From IMG/VR virus record IMGVR_UViG_3300002231_000826, positions 18,075 to 41,136 of that record: a stretch of DNA of 23,062 bases, one strand, 5' to 3'. This document shows positions 7,433-14,699 of this stretch, piece after piece. The translations under genes and the position numbers were made by a program. The stretch comes from a virus. The notes under the pieces are model-generated. The model did no database searches. It was not told the origin of the DNA and worked only from the letters and a program-made list of their open reading frames with translations. Numbering within the stretch: the stretch's first letter is position 1; every line of letters begins with the position of its first letter.

Positions 7433-8365
7433 TTATCGGCCTCCAAATCTTTCCCTTAGTATTCGATTCGCTTGTTCTCTTGTAATTTCGCCTCGTTGCC
7501 ATGCCGCTTTAACATCTTCTTTCGTACGGAACTGAAGACCCCGGCGTTGTTCAGCAGGGGACGCAGGACCTCTCTTTGCGGGCGCTTCTGGTTTCAATAC
7601 AGGTGCCCGAGGAACAGCAACACCGGCACCGGTTGTTTCCACTCCCGAACTGCCAGTTAAGAACCTTCTGATACCACCAAAAACTCCGCCTCGTTCTTTC
7701 GCTTCTTCTCGTTTCTTTTTCTCTGCCTTGAACGCAGCTTCATCCATGTCTGCCCTTGAGGTAAAAGGAGTTGGGACGAATTCGACTCCGCTTAAAGTAG
7801 AGATCCGCCGATTCAATGCGTTCTGTTGTTTAACGAGAGCCCCGTCTTCTTCTGATCCGGGTTCAACAAAGATCCTTCGATTGGCCAAATTATTTGAAAG
7901 GCTGACCAAAGAACTTAAACCTTGTGCCCCACCTCGACGCGCAGACAATTCAGGGAACGCATTCCCAATCGCTGCCTGGCCAGCCCTCCCTGGAGACACT
8001 ATCGCAGCCTGACGTAGAGCCTCCTGCTGGGGCCTGACACCTGGCGCAAGAGGTCCTTCAACACCTGGAGCCAAAGCACCCGGGACCTGACCGGCCAACG
8101 ATTCGCCCAATCCACGCTGGGCCGCCTGTTGCTGATTCCGAAGTTTAATCGCCTGTCGCTGGGCACTGATACCTGTAACAGCCTGCCCAACAGAAGCGGC
8201 TGTCCCAATCGTGTTTAAGAACTGATTGAACTTCGCTCTCTTCTCGCGCTCCCGCCTGGCACGCATCTCCTCTTCCAATACAGGTTTCTGTATGAGAAGC
8301 TGTGCGATATTCGCCGCACCGATTGTCGGCCTAAATCTTAAGTTTGGAAACTGAAATCCCTGTGC
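7433..8365 (-). CDS. Putative internal virion (ejection) protein
   Basis: A 310-residue protein starting MAQGFQFPNLRFRPTIGA. ATG 8365 is chosen over a longer frame because GGAGG stands 8 bases before it and it begins just after the previous stop. Residues 30-90 are helical and charged (EEEMRARREREKRAKFNQFL), followed by a Gln/Ala-rich stretch with the small repeat ALAPGVEGPLAPGV near residues 99-111. The middle and 230-275 are low in complexity. The C-terminal 30 residues form a short helical-hairpin motif, FRTKEDVKAAWQRGEITREQ then ANRILRERFG, similar in spirit to SHOCT-type motifs. Its place between two other internal-type proteins suggests a virion-internal role. Confidence 0.65.
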   Translation of the reverse strand, partial: AQGFQFPNLRFRPTIGAANIAQLLIQKPVLEEEMRARREREKRAKFNQFLNTIGTAASVGQAVTGISAQRQAIKLRNQQQAAQRGLGESLAGQVPGALAPGVEGPLAPGVRPQQEALRQAAIVSPGRAGQAAIGNAFPELSARRGGAQGLSSLVSLSNNLANRRIFVEPGSEEDGALVKQQNALNRRISTLSGVEFVPTPFTSRADMDEAAFKAEKKKREEAKERGGVFGGIRRFLTGSSGVETTGAGVAVPRAPVLKPEAPAKRGPASPAEQRRGLQFRTKEDVKAAWQRGEITREQANRILRERFGGR

Positions 8366-8369
8366 CATA

Positions 8370-9323
8370 TTATTTACCTCCTCCGCCGCCACCACCTTGA
8401 AGTCCACCCAGTAAACCTCCTCCTATAATGCCAGGAAGTCCACCGCCAAACGATGCTCCCAATAATCCACCACCCAATGCTCCGCCGAGGCTGAAGCCTC
8501 CGCCTGATTGTGAAGGGACATGCGGGACGCCTAGTTCTGCCAAATCACGGGCCAATTTCGATTCTCGCTCAATGTCTTCGAGACTGAAGAATCGCTCAAG
8601 ACCCGCTTGTTGCGATTGAATTCGTGGCTGGGCAATCTGCTCAACTCCAAGAATCGCGGCTTCCCTATCGCTTAAGCCTTGGCCCAGAAGCGCAGCTTGA
8701 GTTTCCTGTTCAAGCCGTCCTCTCTCCGAAGCGAGAGCTTCACCGAGAGCGGAAGATCTCAACAGTCCACGGGTGTTCAAGGACTCTTCAATCTGAGGCT
8801 GTGCTTCCTCGAATCTCCGTGTCTCTTCTTGTCCAAGGAACGAAGCCAAATCTCCAAGGCGCTGTTCTCGTTGCTGTTCTTGAACCTGAAAAATCTGACG
8901 AAGTTGTTCCTCTTGCCTCCGACCAAATTTCTCAATCTGCTGCTGGAAATTCTGGAGTCCAGCAATGTCCCGAAACGGATCCCCGATTAATGTTCCAAGA
9001 CCGGCTTCTTCTGGCAATCCAATAGGAGAAGTTGGAGTCGTGGGCCCCAACCCGGGATCAAGGGGCAATTGAACAGGAGTTTCAACAAGGGGAGACTCTT
9101 CGTCTCCTCCTATTCCTGCTTCCAATAAAGCATCCTGTATTGCTTTATCTAATGCCGCTTTTTCTTCAATTTCTTTTTTCCTTTTTTTCCCTTGCTCTTG
9201 TTCGAACGGACCTATTCCAGCGAAAGGCGGCAATGCTGGTTTTGTTGTCTCCGCCTTATTCTTTCTCGTTCTTTGTAATGATTGCCGAACTCTTTCTTTA
9301 ATCCCGCCCATTCCAAATGCCAT
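8370..9323 (-). CDS. Putative ejection protein with Gly-rich tail
   Basis: A 317-residue protein starting MAFGMGGIKERVRQSLQRTR, with GGAGG 7 bases before the ATG. Residues 40-65 are strongly charged. Residues 115-260 are Gln/Glu/Arg-rich and predicted to be a long helix or coiled coil. Residues 274-317 are almost only Gly, Leu, Ala, Ser and Phe (GGALGGGLLGASFGGGLPG) and end in a Gly run plus Lys. A long soluble helix followed by a glycine-zipper-like hydrophobic tail is typical of phage DNA-ejection proteins that insert into host membrane. No enzyme motif is present. The role is inferred from this architecture and from the gene order before a very large internal-type protein. Confidence 0.65.
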   Translation of the reverse strand: MAFGMGGIKERVRQSLQRTRKNKAETTKPALPPFAGIGPFEQEQGKKRKKEIEEKAALDKAIQDALLEAGIGGDEESPLVETPVQLPLDPGLGPTTPTSPIGLPEEAGLGTLIGDPFRDIAGLQNFQQQIEKFGRRQEEQLRQIFQVQEQQREQRLGDLASFLGQEETRRFEEAQPQIEESLNTRGLLRSSALGEALASERGRLEQETQAALLGQGLSDREAAILGVEQIAQPRIQSQQAGLERFFSLEDIERESKLARDLAELGVPHVPSQSGGGFSLGGALGGGLLGASFGGGLPGIIGGGLLGGLQGGGGGGGK

Positions 9324-9344
9324 AACGTTCCTCCTTGCCCTTTC

Positions 9345-9686
9345 TTATTTTCCTGCTCCTCCACCAAGTAAGGGCCTTCGTTGTAAAGAGGAAGCCCCTC
9401 CTCCTCGTAATCCTTCAAAAGTGCGCCTTCCAAGAGGCATTCCAGAAAGGATCCCCGACAAGTCATCTCTGCTTGATCCTCTAAGGCCACGTCCAAGTTG
9501 CAATCCAGAGAAAGGAGCATGTGCCATTCCGGGTTGTGGTAAATCAGGGATCGGTTTTAGGTTGGACAATCCTGTCGACACCTGTTGTTGTAACCCTTGC
9601 CCCAACTCGTTAAGCCTCGTCTGAATCTGTTGCTGTAGTTCTTGTAGTTTTGTCGGGTCCATTCCCTGCAAATTGTTTGTGGCCAC
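9345..9686 (-). CDS. Small Gln/Gly-rich virion protein
   Basis: A 113-residue protein. It starts at a GTG (VATNNLQGMDPTKLQEL in literal codons, Met in the protein), placed 1 base after the preceding stop (TAACGTG). Residues 10-42 form a Gln/Leu-rich helix (KLQELQQQIQTRLNELG). The rest is Gly/Arg/Leu-rich and low in complexity. It ends LLGGGAGK, echoing the Gly-run plus Lys ending of the next protein in the operon. It is probably a small internal virion or assembly protein of the ejection cassette. No family is recognised. Confidence 0.6.
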   Translation of the reverse strand: MATNNLQGMDPTKLQELQQQIQTRLNELGQGLQQQVSTGLSNLKPIPDLPQPGMAHAPFSGLQLGRGLRGSSRDDLSGILSGMPLGRRTFEGLRGGGASSLQRRPLLGGGAGK

Positions 9687-9687
9687 G

Positions 9688-9996
9688 TTAGTCCTCCAAA
9701 TCCTTTTTTAATAATTCCAAGTACGGACGAACATCATCCTTCAAAAACCGCGTCCATCCATCGCGCACGCTTGGAATCACGATGTGGGCGCAATGCCTTC
9801 GCTTCGCGTGCTGCTTCAGCTTCAGCCAGACCCCTGTTGTAAATAACGCATCGTTCCGCCTGTCCTCTGAGATCCAGACCTGGTTGATCCAATAGCAGAG
9901 CTTATTGTCGATGTCCTTGGTGATGTTCGCCAATAGGTACATCTTCACATCGCCTTCTTCTTCAGCCAGCCAGAAAACTCCCCAAACCACCGACAT
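9688..9996 (-). CDS. GNAT-like protein, C-terminal part
   Basis: A 102-residue frame. The core YLLANITKDIDNKLCYWINQ, then VWISEDRR, AKRRHCAHIVIPS and a final YLELLKKDL match strands beta2-beta5 and helices of an N-acetyltransferase (GNAT) fold. The usual acetyl-CoA loop (R/Q-x-x-G-x-G/A) is degraded to DRRNDAL, so enzymatic activity is doubtful. The ATG at 9996 has no ribosome site and lies inside the end of the previous frame. The N-terminal helices expected of a GNAT are encoded there in another phase, so the two frames are probably one gene split by a one-base shift. T7 gp13, a virion protein just before the ejection genes, is also GNAT-like, and this gene stands in the same place. Confidence 0.6.
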   Translation of the reverse strand: MSVVWGVFWLAEEEGDVKMYLLANITKDIDNKLCYWINQVWISEDRRNDALFTTGVWLKLKQHAKRRHCAHIVIPSVRDGWTRFLKDDVRPYLELLKKDLED

Positions 9997-10207
9997 TTAA
10001 GAACGTTGCCATCGCCACACGCTCAATCGTCTGGTTAAAGAATCCCTGCGGGTCCGTATCAATCATGGCGTCAGTAATAAACGCCGTGATCGCACCCTCA
10101 ATCGCACCCACCTTCACCTGGTTCGGAATTTCCCGGACGAGGTTTAGCTCCAGATGCTTGGATTCACTCCGATTATTCTCCACCGTGCTGTCGTTAAGTC
10201 GTACCAT
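9962..10207 (-). CDS. GNAT-like protein, N-terminal part (split)
   Basis: An 81-residue frame from ATG 10207. The likely folded part is from about HLELNLVREIPNQVKVGAIE through AITAFITDAMIDTDPQGFF to ERVAMATFL, two helices of the kind that precede the first core strands of a GNAT domain. It ends with VGGLGSFLAG and a stop. The next frame, one base over, continues with GVFWLAEEEGD, exactly where a GNAT core strand is expected. A one-base shift near 9970-9990 would join them into a protein of about 170-180 residues. The start is uncertain: ATG 10207 overlaps the upstream gene by 64 bases and has no good ribosome site. It could be a sequencing error, a decayed gene or a programmed shift. Confidence 0.5.
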   Translation of the reverse strand: MVRLNDSTVENNRSESKHLELNLVREIPNQVKVGAIEGAITAFITDAMIDTDPQGFFNQTIERVAMATFLNVGGLGSFLAG

Positions 10208-10479
10208 AAATGTGCTGAAGCGTCGGGATCGAGCGTTATGTCCACCGTATGACTTGTAATAATACGATTGGCTGCTGACGAGCTTCCGCTCTGGTTTGCT
10301 AAAACCAAATCGTTTGATCCGATGTTGATCACCCATAAGTGATCTCCGCTCTCTCCTGCCACAAATCCTGTTATTGTTCTCGTTGCGTCCGTCGAAAGCC
10401 TAAGCCATTCCGAACCGCCGGGATCGTAGTCGTCCTGATCCGACGTAATCTGAGCCGGGGAGGAGATGTCCCCCACCAT
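10144..10479 (-). CDS. Fibre-type domain protein, start codon unclear
   Basis: The first ATG (10479) gives 111 residues with EWLRLSTDATRTITGFVAGE, HLWVINIGSNDLVLANQSG, ITLDPDASAHLWYDLTTARW and a final Trp. This is a repeated-strand module typical of phage fibre and tail surface proteins. The same frame is open for 40 codons upstream of that ATG, back to a stop at 10600-10602, and at least 30 of these codons read as protein (LPFRFRSIGPPDQDKVDADF, then EKIENFIND). None of them is ATG, GTG or TTG. The true start is thus probably upstream and non-standard, or was lost. It follows the 80-residue gene at 10584-10826. Confidence 0.6.
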   Translation of the reverse strand: MVGDISSPAQITSDQDDYDPGGSEWLRLSTDATRTITGFVAGESGDHLWVINIGSNDLVLANQSGSSSAANRIITSHTVDITLDPDASAHLWYDLTTARWRIIGVNPSIWS

Positions 10480-10583
10480 CGTGTCATTGATAAAGTTCTC
10501 AATCTTCTCAAAGTCTGCATCGACCTTATCCTGATCCGGCGGCCCTATCGACCTGAACCGAAATGGAAGCTTAAGCTCGGCCC

Positions 10584-10826
10584 TTAGGTGATATTGAAAT
10601 CAATCCTGGCCTGGGCTTCAGCGGCAGATTTCGCAGCCGCCCCAGCAATGCTTCCTTCTTGCTTCACAGCAATACGAATCGCCCAATCTTCTATTAGCAT
10701 TCGCTTTGCGAATTGAACTTTCGTTTCACCATTAAGCTTGTTGTAATCGTATCCATACTCGGCTGAGATGGCGTCATTGACTCGCGCTGCCACTCCGTCC
10801 GGAATTGTAATTGTTATGCTTGCCAT
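10584..10826 (-). CDS. Small conserved-type phage protein, unknown role
   Basis: An 80-residue protein starting MASITITIPDGVAARVNDAI, with AGGAGG 9 bases before ATG. A short N-terminal strand (SITITIPD) leads into a helical body (TKVQFAKRMLIEDWAIRIAV) and an Ala-rich helix (AGAAAKSAAEAQARID). This layout of ITITVPD followed by A-R-V-x-D-A recurs in small phage proteins next to fibre and tail genes, but I know no assigned function. It lies between the repeat-bearing fibre gene and the fibre-domain frame. Confidence 0.7.
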   Translation of the reverse strand: MASITITIPDGVAARVNDAISAEYGYDYNKLNGETKVQFAKRMLIEDWAIRIAVKQEGSIAGAAAKSAAEAQARIDFNIT

Positions 10827-10844
10827 ATTATTAATCCTCCTAAA

Positions 10845-11807
10845 TTATGTTACGACAACCCCTCTCCAGGACCCGTTGTAGACCCATATCTTATTTGCCG
10901 ATGAATCGTAGACCATCGGGTATGATCCGGTAAAAGTCCCCGGATTCCCCGTTGGCGTTCCATTTGTGGCTCGAATCCAAAGGAAACCTGATGTCGCGGT
11001 TGTCGCCAATAATCCGCTACCATCACCAACAACTACATTCCCATTTGACGCTAGGCCAAGTATCGATGTCCCAACAACAGTCATGTTCATGTTCGCACCT
11101 GACCTGTAGATCCCGGTGTTCGTTGCACCTGAAAAAGAATGGGATGGCGCACTTACGGATCCGTCTGCTGCCCGAAGTGGTATCGTTGCAACAATCGCAG
11201 CCGTGGCAACATTCATCCGCAAAGTTCCGGTAGTCGCAAGCCCAATCTGATCTGCTCCGATACGGTAGATCCCAGTGTCCACATCGCTTTCAAACGAAAC
11301 GGAAGGGGCGCTCACAGTCCCATCGCCAAATCGACATTGGTTCCTAAGTAATGTTGCGGTCGATGCCATGTCTATCTTACTGACCCCTCCAACGACAAGC
11401 GCCCAACGATCAGCACTCACACGATAGGCACCGCAATCTAAATCAGCAGCAAAAGATACAGCAGGTGCGCCAACCGCTCCATCTGTAAAAAGAGCCTGCT
11501 GCGATGCATTAAATCGGACCGCTTCTGTTCCACCGGTGGTGACGCCAAGAATATCCGCACTCACCCAGTAGATGCCTGTGTTGGTATCCGAGGTAAAGCT
11601 GACCGATGGAACAGTGACACTCCCGTCATTCATGCGTAGAGTCGCCTTTCCTGTCATGAGACCCGCGCAAGAGAACGCATCCCAGTCTGCTGATGCGGCA
11701 TTCCTCGCATTGATATACGTCACTCCATCATTGAAGTTGGTCTGTACCTCCGATGCGTCTGCGGTCGTCCCGTTTGCAAGCGTGAAACTTAAAGATAAAT
11801 TCGCCAT
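10845..11807 (-). CDS. Tail fibre with four 50-residue repeats
   Basis: A 320-residue protein with AAGGAGG before its ATG. The N-terminus (FTLANGTTADASEVQTNFND) is of the type that attaches fibres to a phage tail. Four repeats follow, each opening D-G-x-V-x-x-P-x-x-S-F and then T/C-G-I/A-Y-R/W-x-x-A. They start at residues 61, 109, 162 and 215, spaced 48, 53 and 53. The pattern suggests a repeating beta shaft, probably trimeric. The C-terminal 50 residues (GSYPMVYDSSANKIWVYNGS, then WRGVVV) form a tip of the kind common in fibres. It lies directly after the nozzle gene. Host receptor recognition is inferred. Confidence 0.82.
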   Translation of the reverse strand: MANLSLSFTLANGTTADASEVQTNFNDGVTYINARNAASADWDAFSCAGLMTGKATLRMNDGSVTVPSVSFTSDTNTGIYWVSADILGVTTGGTEAVRFNASQQALFTDGAVGAPAVSFAADLDCGAYRVSADRWALVVGGVSKIDMASTATLLRNQCRFGDGTVSAPSVSFESDVDTGIYRIGADQIGLATTGTLRMNVATAAIVATIPLRAADGSVSAPSHSFSGATNTGIYRSGANMNMTVVGTSILGLASNGNVVVGDGSGLLATTATSGFLWIRATNGTPTGNPGTFTGSYPMVYDSSANKIWVYNGSWRGVVVT

Positions 11808-11816
11808 CGCTCCTCC

Positions 11817-13364
11817 TTATACCGTTCCGAATATTTTTTGGCCTGCGGGAACACCGCTGATTGACCAACCGTGGAGCAGGAAATCCTGATCTTCCACATT
11901 GTTTTGAAAACTAATTTGAAAGGCATTTCCTCGACCACGCATGAAAATGTTCCGCATAATGTCCGCCTGTCCGCCCCATATCCCTGTCCCCCAGAGAAAA
12001 GAACCCCAGGTGGAACCCCCAGGCGTCATGTCGATGACGTTTGTTCTCGTATTGCTTGAAAAATCAAATCCATATCTGAGAGTCAACTCGCCAATGCTCT
12101 GAGAAAGAAGCGCCAGGTTTAATCGAAAAGGACGAATCGATTCCTGGAGCGTTCCAGCCGTCAGCCATCCCGATGCCCAATACGCATCAATGGCACCCGG
12201 AGATGTTTCAGACGCATCCCTGTAAACAGCGGACGCATCCAACTGGTAAACCTTCCCATCATAGAACCCGCCATAAAAATCTCGTCCCTGAGTCAACATC
12301 ATGACGTTCGCCTTGTATCCCGTTGTGTGCTTCAACCAGCAATTGTTCCGAATGTCCCATACGATGGCGGTGTCATTCGTTGTATTTGATCCTGTTGAAA
12401 CGAGCCAGATGATGTGTTCAAAATCTTCGCCTTCGTAATAAATCCCCTGAATGAATTGGATCCGTGACATGTTAAGGCTCTGCCATAAATCATCGACATC
12501 GTTGATCCGTGGAAACGTTACTTCTGTTAAAAACTTTGTTCCGTCTGTGATCGCCATCTTGCCGCGCGGAGTGATGAAATAAACAAGACCCTTGGCTGTC
12601 ACGATCCCTTTCTTGCTCACTGCTCCAATGTTTTCTGCTAAAGAAAAAACAGGAAACGGTGCTTCACGAACAATGAACTGATGGATTGAATTCTGTTTAA
12701 ATAGAAGAACGATGTCCGTGTTTAGAATCGCATGGCCAACCAGTGTGTCCCCGTCTCCGGTATAAACATCAGAACTTCCGGATCCTGTTCCGCTCCAATC
12801 TTCAGGGTCCGCCAGAGCCGACCAATAGATTGTGGATGGATTGGCGTCTGGAGCGCCAATAAAAAACCGGTTGTTCATCTGGAAACCAAACTGGCCAGAC
12901 ACGGGAGATCCGCCAAGAACAGCGGCGTTTCCTGTCGCCGTCCACTTGATTGGCGCATCCGGCGCTCCACCGACAAAGATAGACAGATCATTCATGACGG
13001 AATGGGTCCAGATGTTGTCCTGCCCTGCCGTAATAGTAACAGCCCCGGTAATATCATCCATCGTCCCATCTAGGTTGTCTGACTTAAAAATCTTGGTTCC
13101 CGCTATCGCCATCATGTAATCGGTTCCGGTCGAGAGCTTGAAGTATCCAAGCCCGGATATTGCTGTTGATCCAGAAACCATGGCGGACGCATTAAACTCT
13201 GTGTTCCCGCGCCTCTTCTCAACGCCAGCGGCAGGCGTTATATAAACGTTTCTCAAGTCCAACGCCTGATTTGTTTCCAGGTTCGTATTCGGCTTGGCCG
13301 AAGCCAGCCCACCGTCAAATCGAAACTGACCGCCTTGCGGAAGTTCATGTAATCGCGTTGTCAT
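11817..13364 (-). CDS. Tail nozzle / stabilisation protein (P22 gp10-like)
   Basis: A 515-residue protein starting MTTRLHELPQGGQFRFDGGL. The early pattern NQALDLRNVYITPAAGVEKR is characteristic of the beta-propeller nozzle or packaged-DNA stabilisation proteins that cap the short tail (P22 gp10, 472 residues, and the SU10 nozzle). Blades are visible as repeated strand-turn units: YFKLSTGTDYMMAIAGTKIF, DNIWTHSVMNDLSIFVGG, then MNNRFFIGAPDANPSTIYWS and so on. The final region holds FLWGTGIWGG and a beta-rich end. The gene begins 3 bases after the adaptor stop, with TTGGGGT as a modest ribosome site. It acts in the virion neck and tail, keeping DNA in and forming the channel. Confidence 0.8.
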   Translation of the reverse strand: MTTRLHELPQGGQFRFDGGLASAKPNTNLETNQALDLRNVYITPAAGVEKRRGNTEFNASAMVSGSTAISGLGYFKLSTGTDYMMAIAGTKIFKSDNLDGTMDDITGAVTITAGQDNIWTHSVMNDLSIFVGGAPDAPIKWTATGNAAVLGGSPVSGQFGFQMNNRFFIGAPDANPSTIYWSALADPEDWSGTGSGSSDVYTGDGDTLVGHAILNTDIVLLFKQNSIHQFIVREAPFPVFSLAENIGAVSKKGIVTAKGLVYFITPRGKMAITDGTKFLTEVTFPRINDVDDLWQSLNMSRIQFIQGIYYEGEDFEHIIWLVSTGSNTTNDTAIVWDIRNNCWLKHTTGYKANVMMLTQGRDFYGGFYDGKVYQLDASAVYRDASETSPGAIDAYWASGWLTAGTLQESIRPFRLNLALLSQSIGELTLRYGFDFSSNTRTNVIDMTPGGSTWGSFLWGTGIWGGQADIMRNIFMRGRGNAFQISFQNNVEDQDFLLHGWSISGVPAGQKIFGTV

Positions 13365-13367
13365 AAA

Positions 13368-14264
13368 TTACCCCAATGGATAAGTTCCAGGCAGAAGAGG
13401 TTCCCGCAAAGCCACATCTCCTTCCACCGATTGAAGTTGTCGTTCCTCATCCAGATTTGGAAGGATTCCATCCTTCATCTCCTGAATGTATTTCAGATAT
13501 AAAACGTAAGCTTCTTTGGATCTTGAATCATCCAAGAATTGCCACCCGCGCCAGATCGCTCCTTGAAGCATAGTGGTCGTGTGCCATTTCTCAGGGATGA
13601 TGGAAACGTCCGAATCAGCCGAGAGATCTGTCAGCTTCTTCAGATATTCCACGTACATATTGAACACCCTGTCCGGAAACGGCCAAAGACAAAATTGCCA
13701 TTGATCAGATGAATCCTTCCCTCGAATAACAAACACGCGAGGATTCCCTGTTTGATTCGCTGAAGACGACCAGGGGTTGAGCCACTGGGATTGTTTACCC
13801 ACGAGTTCATAGGGCCAATCCGAGATCCGCATCTTCCTCACACGGTCAACCGTTGTGTCCAAGACATAGAAGAACTTTCGAATCTGATATTCCGATGCTG
13901 TCTCCGCTTCAATCGCAGACGGGGATATGGTCGCCGTATCGGTCCCCGCTGTATGCGCTGTGATCCTGTACCACGCATCTTCTCCATCGAATTGAATGTA
14001 CTGATCTGTTTTGGAATCTGTAATGGTGGCTGAAAATGTAACAGTGGTCCCCCCAGCAGCGACGGACGCAGTACCAGTTGTATAGTCCACGACCGTCTGG
14101 ACAACCACAGGGTCGATTGCCTCCAAGAAGGGCCAATGCGCGGCATCGCCAATGTCACGCTGCGCGATGTTCAGCCATCTTTTAATAAGAGTTGCTTGAT
14201 CGCTTTGAGTCTCGTCCAGGCCCAGTATGGCCGCCACTTCTTGCTGTTGGGTAAGGAAATCCAT
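13368..14264 (-). CDS. Head-tail adaptor (SU10/P22 gp4-type)
   Basis: A 298-residue protein starting MDFLTQQQEVAAILGLDETQ. The helical opening with ATLIKRWLNIAQRDIGDAAH and WPFLEA is the signature of the phage SU10 adaptor domain, which binds the portal and forms a ring under it. Residues about 60-125 are a beta insertion (ASVAAGGTTVTFSATITDSK) of the Ig-like sort. The chain then returns to the adaptor core with VRKMRISDWPYELVG and a C-terminal helical part that contains MLQGAIWRGWQFLDD. The gene starts 1 base after the preceding stop and is followed at once by the nozzle gene, the expected order for a short-tailed neck. Confidence 0.82.
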   Translation of the reverse strand: MDFLTQQQEVAAILGLDETQSDQATLIKRWLNIAQRDIGDAAHWPFLEAIDPVVVQTVVDYTTGTASVAAGGTTVTFSATITDSKTDQYIQFDGEDAWYRITAHTAGTDTATISPSAIEAETASEYQIRKFFYVLDTTVDRVRKMRISDWPYELVGKQSQWLNPWSSSANQTGNPRVFVIRGKDSSDQWQFCLWPFPDRVFNMYVEYLKKLTDLSADSDVSIIPEKWHTTTMLQGAIWRGWQFLDDSRSKEAYVLYLKYIQEMKDGILPNLDEERQLQSVEGDVALREPLLPGTYPLG

Positions 14265-14265
14265 G

Positions 14266-14691
14266 TTATGCCACCTTCTGTTTTGTTTTTGGAACCTCCG
14301 TTGGCGGGAGATCCACTTTCTTTAAAGGGATCACCGTAATCTCATCCGGGTCGAGACTGACTTCCGCATGACAATTATTCGCCAAACGTTTTCCCATCTC
14401 TTCCAACTTGTCCATCAGACGGAAAGAATCCGGTGTCATTTTTCGGACATGCTCACAGATCTGTCCCCATCTTTCCTTGTCTTTGTTGATCAGCTTGTAA
14501 TCCAACATGTAAAAAGGAAATGGCTGCTTCTGAAAATCATGCTTTGCATCATTTTCAAACCATCGCCTCCAATACTTCGGAAGTCCATTTATCGGCGCTC
14601 GTCTGATACCGGCCAATAGATCTTTTGGCAGACTGTCAAACGCAATAATACGATCCGGTTCTCCAGGGAGAACCAATTTAAACATTTGCAT
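14266..14691 (-). CDS. Hypothetical protein in neck region
   Basis: A 141-residue protein starting MQMFKLVLPGEPDRIIAFDS, with AGGAGG 5 bases before ATG. The centre is rich in Trp, Tyr, Phe and basic residues (LPKYWRRWFENDAKHDFQKQ, then PFPFYMLDYKL), followed by a helix (RKMTPDSFRLMDKLEEMGKR) and an acidic, Pro-rich end. No enzyme motif or membrane segment is seen. The stop is 1 base before the adaptor ATG. The location between a small beta protein and the adaptor suggests a neck or assembly role, but this cannot be shown. Confidence 0.7.
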   Translation of the reverse strand: MQMFKLVLPGEPDRIIAFDSLPKDLLAGIRRAPINGLPKYWRRWFENDAKHDFQKQPFPFYMLDYKLINKDKERWGQICEHVRKMTPDSFRLMDKLEEMGKRLANNCHAEVSLDPDEITVIPLKKVDLPPTEVPKTKQKVA

Positions 14692-14699
14692 TTTTCCTC

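Noticed and set aside
6264-7535. 423-residue open frame on the plus strand
   Set aside because: It lies wholly opposite the 1156-residue protein gene and the end of the gene before it. Its translation is Ser/Pro/Arg-rich without motifs, as expected of an antisense shadow; the minus-strand gene has a ribosome site, coupling and recognisable motifs.
8366-8407. Upstream extension of the 310-residue protein frame
   Set aside because: It overlaps the Gly-rich tail of the previous gene; ATG 8365 has GGAGG at proper distance.
10208-10336. Upstream extension of the GNAT N-terminal frame to 124 residues
   Set aside because: It lies entirely within the fibre-domain gene, whose own translation is clearly protein-like, and the extra residues look like noise (YYYKSYGGHNARSRR).
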